64,000 nucleotides of DNA from an uncultured Opitutia bacterium. GTDB taxonomy: Bacteria > Verrucomicrobiota > Verrucomicrobiia > Opitutales > UBA953. Where the stretch lies: assembly GCA_903840355.1 (NCBI GenBank), contig CAIMFJ010000004.1, forward strand, positions 1-64,000, written 5' to 3'. A program made the translations under genes and the position numbers. Below are positions 26,191 through 34,572 of this stretch, piece after piece. Below the pieces are notes generated by a model that had not been told where the DNA came from, did not search any database, and was given only the letters and a program-made list of their open reading frames with translations. Numbering within the stretch: position 1 is the first letter of the stretch; each line of letters starts with the position of its first letter.

Positions 26191-26634
26191 ATGCAAAACG
26201 TTTCCTCTCCAGTCCGCAAAGCTCGTCGTGGCTTTACGTTACTCGAAATTCTCATCGCCGTCGCCATCGTCGGGATGCTCGTGGGCCTAGCGGTCACGAA
26301 CACCGATAAAATCTTGGGCCAAAGCCAAGAAGGCGTCGCCAAACTCTTCGTCAACGAATCGCTCAAGACCTCGTTAGTGCGTTATCGTATCGACATGGGC
26401 GACTTCCCCTCGACCGAAGAAGGCATCAAGGCCCTCATCGTCGCCCCTGAAGGTAAAACCGACAAATGGCGCGGTCCTTACATGGAAGCCAAAGGCGGCA
26501 ACCTCCCCGTCGACCCTTGGAATGAGCCTTATCAGTATCGTTACCCCGGAACGCATAACACGGAAAGTTATGACCTCTTCTCCAAGGGCCGCGATAAGAC
26601 GGCGGATACTCCTGACGACATCGGCAATTGGTGA
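26191..26634 (+). CDS. gspG: type II secretion major pseudopilin GspG
   Basis: 147 residues from the ATG at 26191; the frame is open further upstream, but the prepilin start fits here. The prepilin peptidase site is RRGFTLLEILIAVAIVG, with the glutamate at +5. The C-terminal half has the GspG-specific pattern DFPSTEEGIKALI, KWRGPYMEA, PVDPWNEPYQYRYPG and YDLFSKGRD, which forms the calcium-binding loop region. It is the main subunit of the periplasmic pseudopilus. The stop overlaps the GTG start of gspH (GTGA). No prepilin peptidase gene is in the window. Confidence 0.93.
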   Translation: MQNVSSPVRKARRGFTLLEILIAVAIVGMLVGLAVTNTDKILGQSQEGVAKLFVNESLKTSLVRYRIDMGDFPSTEEGIKALIVAPEGKTDKWRGPYMEAKGGNLPVDPWNEPYQYRYPGTHNTESYDLFSKGRDKTADTPDDIGNW

Positions 26635-27158
26635 ACCCTAAGTCGCTCCAGCAAACGGCTGCACCCTCGGCCCATCGCGGCTTCACTTTACTGGAGACGC
26701 TCCTCGTTCTCGGATTATTTGCGATGCTATCCGTCGTGCTCGTCGGCGGATCCGCTTCGTTATTAAAAGGCACAGCGCGCAGCGACCCAGAAGATGCGAT
26801 CTTATCCCTCATGCAGACCGTGCGTCGCCAAGCCGTCGAGCAAGGACGCATCTTGGAATTAGTCCCTGACGAGAGCGATAAATCGAACGACGAAATCACA
26901 CGTTACACTTGGGGCGATGACCAAGAGCAAATCTTGCCTCACCTCGATGGCGTGAAAGTCAAACTCCTGCCGCCGGAAGTGGTCGGGGCGATTTTAATCG
27001 GAGGCGTGGCGCAAGAAAACCCTTTGGATAAAGTTCACTTCTATCCCGATGGTACGTGCGATCGCGTGCGCCTCGATGTGACCCGGGGCGAGAACCGGCA
27101 TGTCATCGATATCGATCCTCTCACCTGTGCTCCCTTACCCGCGAAGGAAATCAAATGA
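26631..27158 (+). CDS. gspH: type II secretion minor pseudopilin GspH-like
   Basis: 175 residues from GTG at 26631, which overlaps the gspG stop. It has a prepilin signal after a short basic/polar leader (HRGFTLLETLLVLGLFAML), then a small beta-domain (LDKVHFYPDGTCDRVRLDV) as in GspH/FimT-type minor pseudopilins. It belongs to the tip complex of the pseudopilus. The order G-H-I-J-K and the ATGA overlap with the next gene support the call; sequence similarity beyond the N-terminus is weak, so H is assigned mostly by position. Confidence 0.78.
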   Translation: MNPKSLQQTAAPSAHRGFTLLETLLVLGLFAMLSVVLVGGSASLLKGTARSDPEDAILSLMQTVRRQAVEQGRILELVPDESDKSNDEITRYTWGDDQEQILPHLDGVKVKLLPPEVVGAILIGGVAQENPLDKVHFYPDGTCDRVRLDVTRGENRHVIDIDPLTCAPLPAKEIK

Positions 27159-27916
27159 AGCACCGCGGATTCACCCTCATTGAAGTCTTGGTTAGTTTGG
27201 CGATCTTCGCCCTCGCGGCGGTCGGGCTCGGTGCCGCCTATTCCAGCGTCTTGCAAGCCCGCATGGCTTTGAAACAAGACGAGCAATACCTCGATGACTT
27301 AGCACGGACGCGGGCCGCGATGCTCGAAACTGTGAGCTTTGATAGTTTAGATGTAGGTGGAGACGTGAATCTACCCGGCGATCGCAAAGCACATTGGAAG
27401 GCCAAAGCTGAACCCACCACCGTGAGCGATTTGTTTAACGTCACGTTGACGATGGCGATTCAGCGGGAAACCAATGGCGAATTCACCCCTGACATCACGG
27501 AGACCAGCATGCTGCTGCGCCCCACGTGGTCGGTGGTTTCAGATCGTCAAAAAATCATCGATGCCGCGCGTGAACGACTTTACCAGCAACGCGGCTACAA
27601 AGAAACCGATCCCGGACCTGGCGGACTCGTCAGTGCGCCCACTCCTTATAAAAACCCCCTCGCGGGCAAAGGCAAAGGCGGCCAAGGCGGGAATGGTAAA
27701 GGTGGCAACGGACAAGGGAATGGACAGGGCAACGGCACGCCGAACCGCGGCGGGAATGGTCAAGGTGGTAACGGCCAGGGCAACGGACAAGGTCGGGGCG
27801 GCAATGGTGGCAACGGTACTCCAGGCCAAAACGGCAATGGTCAAGGCGGCGGGAATCGGGGCGGCGGAGCTGCTCCTGCACCTGGACAAGGAGGCGCCCC
27901 GGCACGGGCGTTCTAA
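27155..27916 (+). CDS. gspI: type II secretion minor pseudopilin GspI with Gly/Asn/Gln-rich tail
   Basis: 253 residues; the start ATG overlaps the gspH stop. Prepilin site KHRGFTLIEVLVSLAIFAL at the N-terminus, with a normal GspI-sized region to about residue 130. Residues 171-253 form a low-complexity tail of Gly, Asn, Gln and Lys (GKGKGGQGGNGKGGNGQGNG and so on) ending in a proline/alanine stretch. Usual GspI proteins are about 120-130 residues and have no such tail. The tail is encoded by imperfect repeats but the frame is intact. Its composition resembles the insert in the metallophosphoesterase and the tail of the GspC-like protein. Confidence 0.82.
   Translation: MKHRGFTLIEVLVSLAIFALAAVGLGAAYSSVLQARMALKQDEQYLDDLARTRAAMLETVSFDSLDVGGDVNLPGDRKAHWKAKAEPTTVSDLFNVTLTMAIQRETNGEFTPDITETSMLLRPTWSVVSDRQKIIDAARERLYQQRGYKETDPGPGGLVSAPTPYKNPLAGKGKGGQGGNGKGGNGQGNGQGNGTPNRGGNGQGGNGQGNGQGRGGNGGNGTPGQNGNGQGGGNRGGGAAPAPGQGGAPARAF
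27665..27913 (+). repeat. imperfect GGN/GGCAAC-type repeats coding the GspI tail
   Basis: The DNA repeats short units built on GGCAACGGACAAGG-like words, coding Gly-Asn-Gly-Gln. The units vary in synonymous positions, which argues for protein-level selection rather than recent slippage. This is coding repeat, not a CRISPR array. Confidence 0.7.
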
Positions 27917-27919
27917 CGC

Positions 27920-28570
27920 ATGACTTTAGCTCTACCGAAGCAACGCCGCGGGTTCACCCTGATTGAGTCCCTCGTCTCGTTGGCCCTGTTGGCGATTTTA
28001 ATGGTCACCCTCAACTCGTTCCTCTTTTCGATGAGTGAACTCTGGGGCGATCGACGCGACCAACGTTTATTCGACCAACACGTTCGGGCGGCCACGCAAC
28101 AATTACGGCAGACTTTAGAAGCCGCCACGCTCGGGCCAGGGGCATCCGGCGTCATCATGCAAGACACTGTCACCAAGGACGGCACCACGGAAGGTCGCTT
28201 AAATTTCTTACTCGCCGATGCGGGACGCTTGGCGAATTGGCCGGTGTCACCTCTGCCCGATATCGATTTCTCGCTCTACGTCGACACCGAGAAGGGCCTC
28301 GTGCTCCAGTGGCAATCACGACTCGAACTCGAACGTGACTTAAAAGATTTCCACGAGACCGTCCTCACCCCCTTCGTCACGAGCATCAATTACGAATATT
28401 ATGACGCCACGTTGAAACGTTGGCATGTGGAAGAAGCACCCTTGCATGACACCGACGGCACGACTTGGCTGCAGCCGAACCGCATCTACTTAAACTTTGC
28501 CCACGGCAACCTCAAGGCCACCACGTTCATCAACATGCCCATCAAACGGGTAGGAGCCACTCGCCCATGA
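27920..28570 (+). CDS. gspJ: type II secretion minor pseudopilin GspJ
   Basis: 216 residues, the usual GspJ length. The prepilin site is RRGFTLIESLVSLALLAIL. The remainder has the GspJ-like pattern of a long helix (DQRLFDQHVRAATQQLRQTL) followed by beta-strands including LVLQWQSRLELERDLKDF and FVTSINYEYYDATLKRWH. It sits three bases after gspI and its stop overlaps the gspK start by ATGA. It is part of the I-J-K tip complex that starts pseudopilus assembly. Confidence 0.86.
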   Translation: MTLALPKQRRGFTLIESLVSLALLAILMVTLNSFLFSMSELWGDRRDQRLFDQHVRAATQQLRQTLEAATLGPGASGVIMQDTVTKDGTTEGRLNFLLADAGRLANWPVSPLPDIDFSLYVDTEKGLVLQWQSRLELERDLKDFHETVLTPFVTSINYEYYDATLKRWHVEEAPLHDTDGTTWLQPNRIYLNFAHGNLKATTFINMPIKRVGATRP

Positions 28571-29880
28571 AGTACCAACGCCGTCGCGGATCGGTGATTA
28601 TCGTTGTCTTGGTGCTCATCACCTTGGCCTCGCTACTCTTGGCCCGCTTCATGGAAGATAATTCTTTGGAATTATCCATGGCCACGATGGAGGCCGATCG
28701 CCGGCGCTTGCGGGCCGATGCCCAATCCGAATTAGAACTCGCCTTGGCGGTCATCGCCGAAATTCGGACGATTGATATTAATAAGATTCACGCCCCCTCG
28801 CAGGGCTTTGAAGATCCGCATGCCTACGCGGGCTTTCCACCGCACGACGGACTCGAAGTCACCTTTGAATACGAAGACGAAAGCGCCAAGCTCCCGCTTG
28901 CGATTTTAGATAAGAATACGCTGATTAAATTTTTCTACGCGCTGAACTTAGAAGAAAACGACGCAGAAAAAGTGGCCGACGCTCTGGTCGGTTGGATGAG
29001 CAAAACCTACGAATCGATTGAAGAGGATGCCACCGACGCTGCGTACCAACGGGCAACGCTTTCTTATCGTCCCGCCCGACGCTCTTTACGCTCGTTCGAG
29101 GAACTCCGCTCGGTCGGCGTGTGCAAAGATTTCTTCTTCGATGAAAAGGGTGACCCCACCCCCTTGCTCGAAGCTTTCAAGTCGTGTGTTAGCCTCTACA
29201 CCTTCGGCGACACCAACATCAACACCGCTTCGGACACCTTGCTCCTCTGCATCGGACTAGACGACAAGCAACTGGGCCTGATCCGCGATCGCCAATCGAC
29301 CATGCAAAAACGCATTGTCGGCACCCCCCCGTATTTCCGGGTGACCCAAGAAGTGCGCCAGCTCATCGGGGGCGGAGCCCCCTTGCAGAACTTTGATGAC
29401 GAAGTGCACCTCATGTGGGTGCGCGTCACGGTGAAAGAAGGCCTCGCTAAATGCCGCGTCAGCGCCTTGGTCGCCATCCGCACCGATGTCAGTTTCACGG
29501 CGGCCGCGGCCAACCCCGACACCAACCCTACGATTAACCTCGGTGGTAAAACTTCATCGGCTCGAACCACTAATTTCTCACTCGCCACGGGAACAACCGC
29601 CACAAGCACGGGGTCAACCCAAGGGTCGGCCACGGCGAGTAAGACGACGTCTAACTCGGCTTCGACCACGAGTACCACGAACCCCACTATCCCCACCACC
29701 ACTCCTGGCGTTGACCCCCCGATTGCTTCCAGTATGCCCATCGGAGGCACCGGTGGTCGTCAGGCCAGCACCAGCCTTAATTACCCCTTCCAAATTCTCG
29801 CTTGGGCAGAAGACAACGGTCCACCCAAGGAATCGGCCAACAAACCCACTCCCATTGTCGTACGCTCCCCTATTAAATGA
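28567..29880 (+). CDS. gspK: type II secretion minor pseudopilin GspK with Ser/Thr-rich tail
   Basis: 437 residues from the ATG overlapping gspJ. The N-terminus RRRGSVIIVVLVLITLASLLLA is a prepilin-like helix without the glutamate at +5, as is normal for GspK. A large alpha-domain follows (TLLLCIGLDDKQLGLIRDRQ, a helix-hairpin-helix-like segment in GspK). Residues about 345-415 are a Ser/Thr/Ala-rich linker (TTATSTGSTQGSATASKTTS) ending with PNP-like strands. The tail is unusual; typical GspK proteins are about 330 residues. It overlaps the GspL-like gene by ATGA. Confidence 0.85.
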   Translation: MKYQRRRGSVIIVVLVLITLASLLLARFMEDNSLELSMATMEADRRRLRADAQSELELALAVIAEIRTIDINKIHAPSQGFEDPHAYAGFPPHDGLEVTFEYEDESAKLPLAILDKNTLIKFFYALNLEENDAEKVADALVGWMSKTYESIEEDATDAAYQRATLSYRPARRSLRSFEELRSVGVCKDFFFDEKGDPTPLLEAFKSCVSLYTFGDTNINTASDTLLLCIGLDDKQLGLIRDRQSTMQKRIVGTPPYFRVTQEVRQLIGGGAPLQNFDDEVHLMWVRVTVKEGLAKCRVSALVAIRTDVSFTAAAANPDTNPTINLGGKTSSARTTNFSLATGTTATSTGSTQGSATASKTTSNSASTTSTTNPTIPTTTPGVDPPIASSMPIGGTGGRQASTSLNYPFQILAWAEDNGPPKESANKPTPIVVRSPIK

Positions 29881-31007
29881 GTTCTGCCCTAAACCTTTTT
29901 AATGCCACCCGCCCCAAAGAGGGCGCGGCCCTCCTGCCTGGCAACCGCTTCTTTGTGCGACGGATCGCCATTGAAGGTGAGAACGCTGAGGCCGAAGTGA
30001 ATTTGGCCCTCGAGACTTTGTCGCCCTTCCCCCTCGAACAAATGCTCGTGGGGTTCGTACTCTCTGAAGACGGCAAACAAGCGCTCGCCTACGCCGCCCA
30101 CCGTCGGCGCTTCACCCCCGAAGAAAGTTTTGCTTGGCCCGATGATTGCCAAGTAATGCCTGAATTCGTCGCCCTCTGCGGGATTAAGCCGGAGAAAAGT
30201 GGCGTCGTGGTACACCGCGGCGACGAACGTCTCACCGCCTTAGCTTGGAAAGAAGGCGATGCTCTGCCCTCTGCCATCATCGTCGCCGAACTCGCCGATG
30301 CGACCGAGGAAAGCATTACCCAAGAAGCGGCGGATCGTGCCGAATTACCCAAGGGGTTCTCGCATCAAATCGTCACGGGCTTTCTTCGCGGCGAATTACG
30401 CGATGCCAATTTAGCCCTTAAGGTCGAAAATGATGCCAATGAATTCGTCATCCAGAAGCGTCACTTAGATGCCGTGGACATCCGTGACACCGACTTCTTA
30501 GCACTCCGTCGCAAAAAAGAACGCACGAACCTCCTGCTCTGGAATGTCGTCCGCCTCGGGGCGGCCGTCATCATCCTCTCTTTTGTCCTCGAAGTCGTTG
30601 GTTTAGGCATCAGCTGGCGCACGCGTGACTTAGCTGCGGGCAACACCCAACGCCGCCCGCTGGTTACGGAAATTGAAGCCGCTCAAGGCATTGTGGGTAA
30701 AATCGTCGAACTCGGCGTGAAGCGTCCCTTGCCTCTGGAAATGCTCTCAATTGCGAACGATCACCGTCCCCCGACCATCGATTTCCAACGGATGAATTGT
30801 AAGAGCAATACCGTGATTGAGATTGAAGGCCGCACCAGCAACGCCGGCGACATCACCATCTTCGAGCATTCGATGTCCGCCTTACCTGAAGTTGCCAGCG
30901 TGGTAAATCGCGACATCCGCGCCCGCGAGACTTCGACGACTTTCACCACCACCATTACCTTTAAGGCCGACGCCCTGCGCAAAGCGATTCAACAACCCAA
31001 ACAATGA
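29877..31007 (+). CDS. gspL: GspL-like type II secretion inner-membrane protein
   Basis: 376 residues. The N-terminal cytoplasmic part (1-215) has an actin-like or PilM-like feel (NRFFVRRIAIEG, VNLALETLSPFPLEQMLVGF). One membrane segment lies near residues 222-242 (LLLWNVVRLGAAVIILSFV). The periplasmic part is ferredoxin-like, as in GspL or PilN (IEIEGRTSNAGDITIFEHSM). GspL recruits the ATPase GspE to the platform and binds GspM. Identity rests on domain layout and position between gspK and the GspM-like gene; both junctions are ATGA overlaps. Confidence 0.72.
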   Translation: MSSALNLFNATRPKEGAALLPGNRFFVRRIAIEGENAEAEVNLALETLSPFPLEQMLVGFVLSEDGKQALAYAAHRRRFTPEESFAWPDDCQVMPEFVALCGIKPEKSGVVVHRGDERLTALAWKEGDALPSAIIVAELADATEESITQEAADRAELPKGFSHQIVTGFLRGELRDANLALKVENDANEFVIQKRHLDAVDIRDTDFLALRRKKERTNLLLWNVVRLGAAVIILSFVLEVVGLGISWRTRDLAAGNTQRRPLVTEIEAAQGIVGKIVELGVKRPLPLEMLSIANDHRPPTIDFQRMNCKSNTVIEIEGRTSNAGDITIFEHSMSALPEVASVVNRDIRARETSTTFTTTITFKADALRKAIQQPKQ

Positions 31008-31606
31008 AACACCTTTTCTTTAGTTTTAAACCGCGCGAGCGTTTGATGGCCTTGGCGGCGATTGTCATCGCGGCCTTCCTCTGGTCGACCAGTGCCTGGA
31101 GTCGCGTGCGTAGCGAATGGGATAATTGGCAAGCACTCGAAAGTGAAGCCAGCATCCAAAAGGGCTGGCTGAGCAAAGAAGCGAGTATCCGCGCCGAAGC
31201 GGCCACGGCCGTACAAGGTCTCGACTCAGGTCACGGTTACGATGAGGCCCGCCTCGTCGCGGAAGCCGTGGCCGCCGCCAAAGAGTCTGGTCTCAACGCC
31301 AGCACCGAAGCCCCTAAGACGCAAAAAGCCGGCAAGTTCGCCGTCCACTCCTTGCAGATGAATTGCCGTCGGGCCGACATGGCGAGCGTGGTGAAATTCT
31401 ACGAGAATATCAGTGCTCGGGCTCCTTACTTGGCGATTGCCCAAATGAGTCTGCAATCCGATCGAGGGAATTCAGGCACCGTAACCATGGCCGTGCAAGT
31501 CACCGCTTTAGAATTAATGGAAGCTGCCCCCAAAGCGCCCGCAGCACCGGAAGTTAAGAATACGGAAGCCCCGGCCGCTCCCGCTAAAGAAGCCGCCAGC
31601 AAATAA
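31004..31606 (+). CDS. gspM: GspM-like type II secretion inner-membrane protein
   Basis: 200 residues. A short cytoplasmic N-terminus (MKHLFFSFKPRERLMAL) is followed by one membrane segment (about 16-30), a helical region, a small alpha/beta domain (VHSLQMNCRRADMASVVKFYENI) and a low-complexity Ala/Pro/Lys tail (PKAPAAPEVKNTEAPAAPAKEA). The FKPRERLMAL start is typical of GspM/PilO-like proteins. It is the last gene of the plus-strand secretion arm and converges on gspF with a GC-rich hairpin between them. Confidence 0.72.
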   Translation: MKHLFFSFKPRERLMALAAIVIAAFLWSTSAWSRVRSEWDNWQALESEASIQKGWLSKEASIRAEAATAVQGLDSGHGYDEARLVAEAVAAAKESGLNASTEAPKTQKAGKFAVHSLQMNCRRADMASVVKFYENISARAPYLAIAQMSLQSDRGNSGTVTMAVQVTALELMEAAPKAPAAPEVKNTEAPAAPAKEAASK

Positions 31607-31607
31607 G

Positions 31608-31642
31608 CCCAGCCGAGGACCGCGATGGGCGGCCTCGCTGGA
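31608..31642. terminator. hairpin between convergent gspM-like and gspF genes
   Basis: CCAGCCGAGG (31609-31618) pairs with CCTCGCTGG (31633-31641), with one bulge. There is no T-run on the plus side, so termination may need a factor. Confidence 0.45.
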
Positions 31643-31652
31643 CTTGGTTGGT

Positions 31653-32879
31653 TTAGAAGCGGAAGCTCGAACTAACCTCGAAGACCGCGGCAACAATCGC
31701 AAAGGCGATAAACGCCACGAACGAGAAGGCGGCGACGAGCACCGAAGCCGAGATGGTTTGGGAGATTGCTCCCAACCAACGATCTAACTCGGCGCGATAG
31801 GAGCGGGCAATGTCACGCAAACCTGGAGCCAAGTTGCCAGTTTGTTCAGCCACGGCAACGCGGTCTAAGAGCAAACGGGGGAAGTAGCCCGTGCGAGCCA
31901 AGGCACGCGATAAACTTTCCCCTTCCAAGACCCGGTCGGTGGCTTCGCGTAACTGCTGGCGCAAGGCACGGTTAGGAGCGGTCTTTTCAGCCAAGCGCAG
32001 TGCATCCGCGGTAGTGATGCCGTTTTCTAACAACACTGCCAAGGTGTGGCAGAAATTTAAAACCGATACCCGCATCACGAAAGCCCCCGCTAAAGGCGTC
32101 TTCAGCAACAGGGCATCCGAAGCCAATTTACCTTCATCGGTTTGGCGCCAGCGGTAGATCCCAATCGTCGCAATCACTCCCACCACGAGGGCAATCGGAG
32201 CCGCAACTACAAACACATCCGCAAAGGTAATTAGCAACTTAGTTGAAAGCGGCAGTTTGCCGCCCAACGACGTCAGCAACGTTTGCAAACGCGGTAACAG
32301 GAAGAGCACGAAGAACAGCACGACGCCAATCGCGATGACACAAATAAACAGCGGGTAAGCCATGGCCCCGATGAGCTTACGTTGAAACTCTTTCTGCTCC
32401 GTGAAGTGCGTGATTAAGCGCTCCAACACATCGCGGATATTCCCCGTCGCTTCACCCGCGGAAATCAAATTGATCGTTTGGCCGTCAAAGACTTTGGGAA
32501 AGGCACCCATCGCCACCGACAAACTTTGACCTTCACCTAACTTAGCCCAAATCCCCGCGCACAAATTGCGCAGGCGAGATTTTTGTAAACGCAGCGACAA
32601 CAAACGGAGGGCTTCACCCGCCGACATCCCACTGCGAATCAAATCCGCGAGGGCCTCTAAAAACGGCAGTAATTCCGCGACCGTGGGTTCCATGTCCGGA
32701 GAGTTGGCTCCGTCTTGCTTACTATCCTTCGTTTTAGTGGTTCCGACCTCTTCAACATTGAGGGGGCGCAGGCCGCGGCTTTGCAAACGACGCAAGGCTT
32801 CGCGACGATTGGCGGCTTCGACGGTGCCATTCGAAGTGGCACCTTGAGCATCGCGGGCACTGTAATTAAACGAAGGCAT
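31653..32879 (-). CDS. gspF: type II secretion inner-membrane platform protein GspF
   Basis: 408 residues, the usual length. The N-terminus has the family start MPSFNYSARDAQGATSNGTVEAANRREAL in parts. The two repeated T2SF domains are seen at about 65-190 (LADLIRSGMSAGEALRLLS, LISAGEATGNIRDVLERL) and 265-395 (FCHTLAVLLENGITTADAL, VAVAEQTGNLAPGLRDIA), each with membrane segments. GspF is the polytopic protein around which the pseudopilus is assembled. It starts five bases after gspE ends, in the D-E-F arm. Confidence 0.92.
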   Translation of the reverse strand: MPSFNYSARDAQGATSNGTVEAANRREALRRLQSRGLRPLNVEEVGTTKTKDSKQDGANSPDMEPTVAELLPFLEALADLIRSGMSAGEALRLLSLRLQKSRLRNLCAGIWAKLGEGQSLSVAMGAFPKVFDGQTINLISAGEATGNIRDVLERLITHFTEQKEFQRKLIGAMAYPLFICVIAIGVVLFFVLFLLPRLQTLLTSLGGKLPLSTKLLITFADVFVVAAPIALVVGVIATIGIYRWRQTDEGKLASDALLLKTPLAGAFVMRVSVLNFCHTLAVLLENGITTADALRLAEKTAPNRALRQQLREATDRVLEGESLSRALARTGYFPRLLLDRVAVAEQTGNLAPGLRDIARSYRAELDRWLGAISQTISASVLVAAFSFVAFIAFAIVAAVFEVSSSFRF

Positions 32880-32884
32880 ACGGC

Positions 32885-34570
32885 TTACTCTGTCGCGCTC
32901 AAGTTGCGGATCAGTTCATCCATGGTCGTTAAACCAGCGGCGACCTTCAACCAGCCGGCTTTAGCCAAGGGACGCATCCCGTTAGCCATAGCACGTTCGG
33001 TGAGTTCGCGGTTACTAACACGCGCGACGATTAAATCGTGGCACGGCTTAGGATGGAAAATTTCGAAAACACCGACGCGGCCACGGTAGCCCGTGTTGCG
33101 ACAACGACGGCAACCAACTGGCTCACGTAATTCTTTCACCGAATTTAGTTCGGCTTCGCCCATGCCCAACGCTTCGAGAGCGGGCAAGAGACGCTTGCGA
33201 TCGACGGGAACGGTGCGGGCACAATCGGGGCACAGACGACGCACGAGACGTTGAGCGATGACCAATTCTACCGCCGAACCCACTAAGAAAGGCTCCACGC
33301 CCATGTCGACTAAACGCGTGATCGCGCCAGGGGCGTCATTCGTGTGCAAGGTCGAGAACACCAAGTGACCCGTCAACGAAGCGCGAATGGAAATTTCGGC
33401 AGTTTCTAAATCACGAATTTCACCGACCATGATGACATCAGGGTCTTGGCGCAGCGTACTGCGGAGTGCACTGGCAAACGTTAGACCAATCTCGGCCTTC
33501 GTCTGCACCTGATTGGCACCAGGCACTTCATACTCGATCGGGTCTTCGATCGTCACGATACGTTGGTCAGGCGAATTAATTTCGCGCAAGAAAGCATTCA
33601 AAGTCGTCGACTTACCAGAACCCGTTGGACCCGTGACCAAGATAATGCCGTGGGGGTAATCGAGAATTTTGCGAATTTGTGCCTGCTCTTCCGCATTCAT
33701 CCCAATGCGGTTCATATCGTAGGCCTCTTTGCGTTGATTTAATAAACGCAGCGATACTGATTCGGCATAAATCGTCGGAATCGTCGAAACACGAATATCG
33801 AGGACATTCTTCCCATCGCGGAAATTAATCCGCCCGTCTTGCGGCAAACGACGCTCGGAAATATTCAAGCGTGCCATGATTTTGAGGCGGGAGATAATTG
33901 CGTCTTGGAAGCGGGCTAAATTATCGGGCAGCGGAACGGCGACGAGCAAACCATCGACGCGGTAGCGAATGCGCAGGGCGCCCTCTTGGGGTTCGAAGTG
34001 AACGTCCGTAGCCCCATCGGCGACAGCTTGAGCTAACACATCCGTCACGAAGCGCACCACCGCGGCATCTTGGTCGGCTTCATTATCCGCGGCGGCCGCT
34101 TGGAGGTCGGGCAAATCTTCGCCCTCGTCATCTAAACTCCCGGAACCCACACCGTAATTATCCGTGATCAATTGCGCGACGCGCTCGGCGGGGGCAAGGT
34201 ACCAATTAGGACGGCGCGAAGTAAAAGTAGTCACCCAATCCACCGTTTCAGCATCAGGGGGCAAGGCAGCGACTAAGTTTAGTTTACCCGCTTCGGCTCC
34301 CGGCAAGAGCACGGGCACCACTTGGGCTTCGGAGGCAATCCGGGCAGGCAACACTTTGACCCCTTCAGGGTCGACAGCGGGCTCTTCGATGACCGCTATG
34401 CCCGACTCCGTCGACAGAACTTTTAAGAGGGCTGCTTCATCGAGCCCGAGCGCTTGGGTGAGAAATTTAAAACGACCCTCCCGTGGCAGTTCCAAAAGGG
34501 AGGCCGTCATTTCGGGCGTTAATTTTTCGGCTAATACCTGAGGCAAGCCGTACCGAAGCGCGGTGGCCAT
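32885..34570 (-). CDS. gspE: type II secretion ATPase GspE
   Basis: 561 residues. N-terminal N1E-like domain (1-145), then the ATPase: Walker A GPTGSGKST, Asp box EDPIEYEVPG, Walker B VIMVGEIRDLETAEI, His box GHLVFSTLHTNDA, and a tetracysteine zinc motif (CPDC and CRRC) near residues 440-490. This cytoplasmic hexamer drives pseudopilus growth. It lies between gspD (two bases upstream) and gspF. Confidence 0.94.
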   Translation of the reverse strand: MATALRYGLPQVLAEKLTPEMTASLLELPREGRFKFLTQALGLDEAALLKVLSTESGIAVIEEPAVDPEGVKVLPARIASEAQVVPVLLPGAEAGKLNLVAALPPDAETVDWVTTFTSRRPNWYLAPAERVAQLITDNYGVGSGSLDDEGEDLPDLQAAAADNEADQDAAVVRFVTDVLAQAVADGATDVHFEPQEGALRIRYRVDGLLVAVPLPDNLARFQDAIISRLKIMARLNISERRLPQDGRINFRDGKNVLDIRVSTIPTIYAESVSLRLLNQRKEAYDMNRIGMNAEEQAQIRKILDYPHGIILVTGPTGSGKSTTLNAFLREINSPDQRIVTIEDPIEYEVPGANQVQTKAEIGLTFASALRSTLRQDPDVIMVGEIRDLETAEISIRASLTGHLVFSTLHTNDAPGAITRLVDMGVEPFLVGSAVELVIAQRLVRRLCPDCARTVPVDRKRLLPALEALGMGEAELNSVKELREPVGCRRCRNTGYRGRVGVFEIFHPKPCHDLIVARVSNRELTERAMANGMRPLAKAGWLKVAAGLTTMDELIRNLSATE

Positions 34571-34572
34571 GG

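Noticed and set aside
27665-27913. Repeat array that could look like CRISPR
   Set aside because: The units are short, imperfect and in the GspI frame, with no unique spacers.
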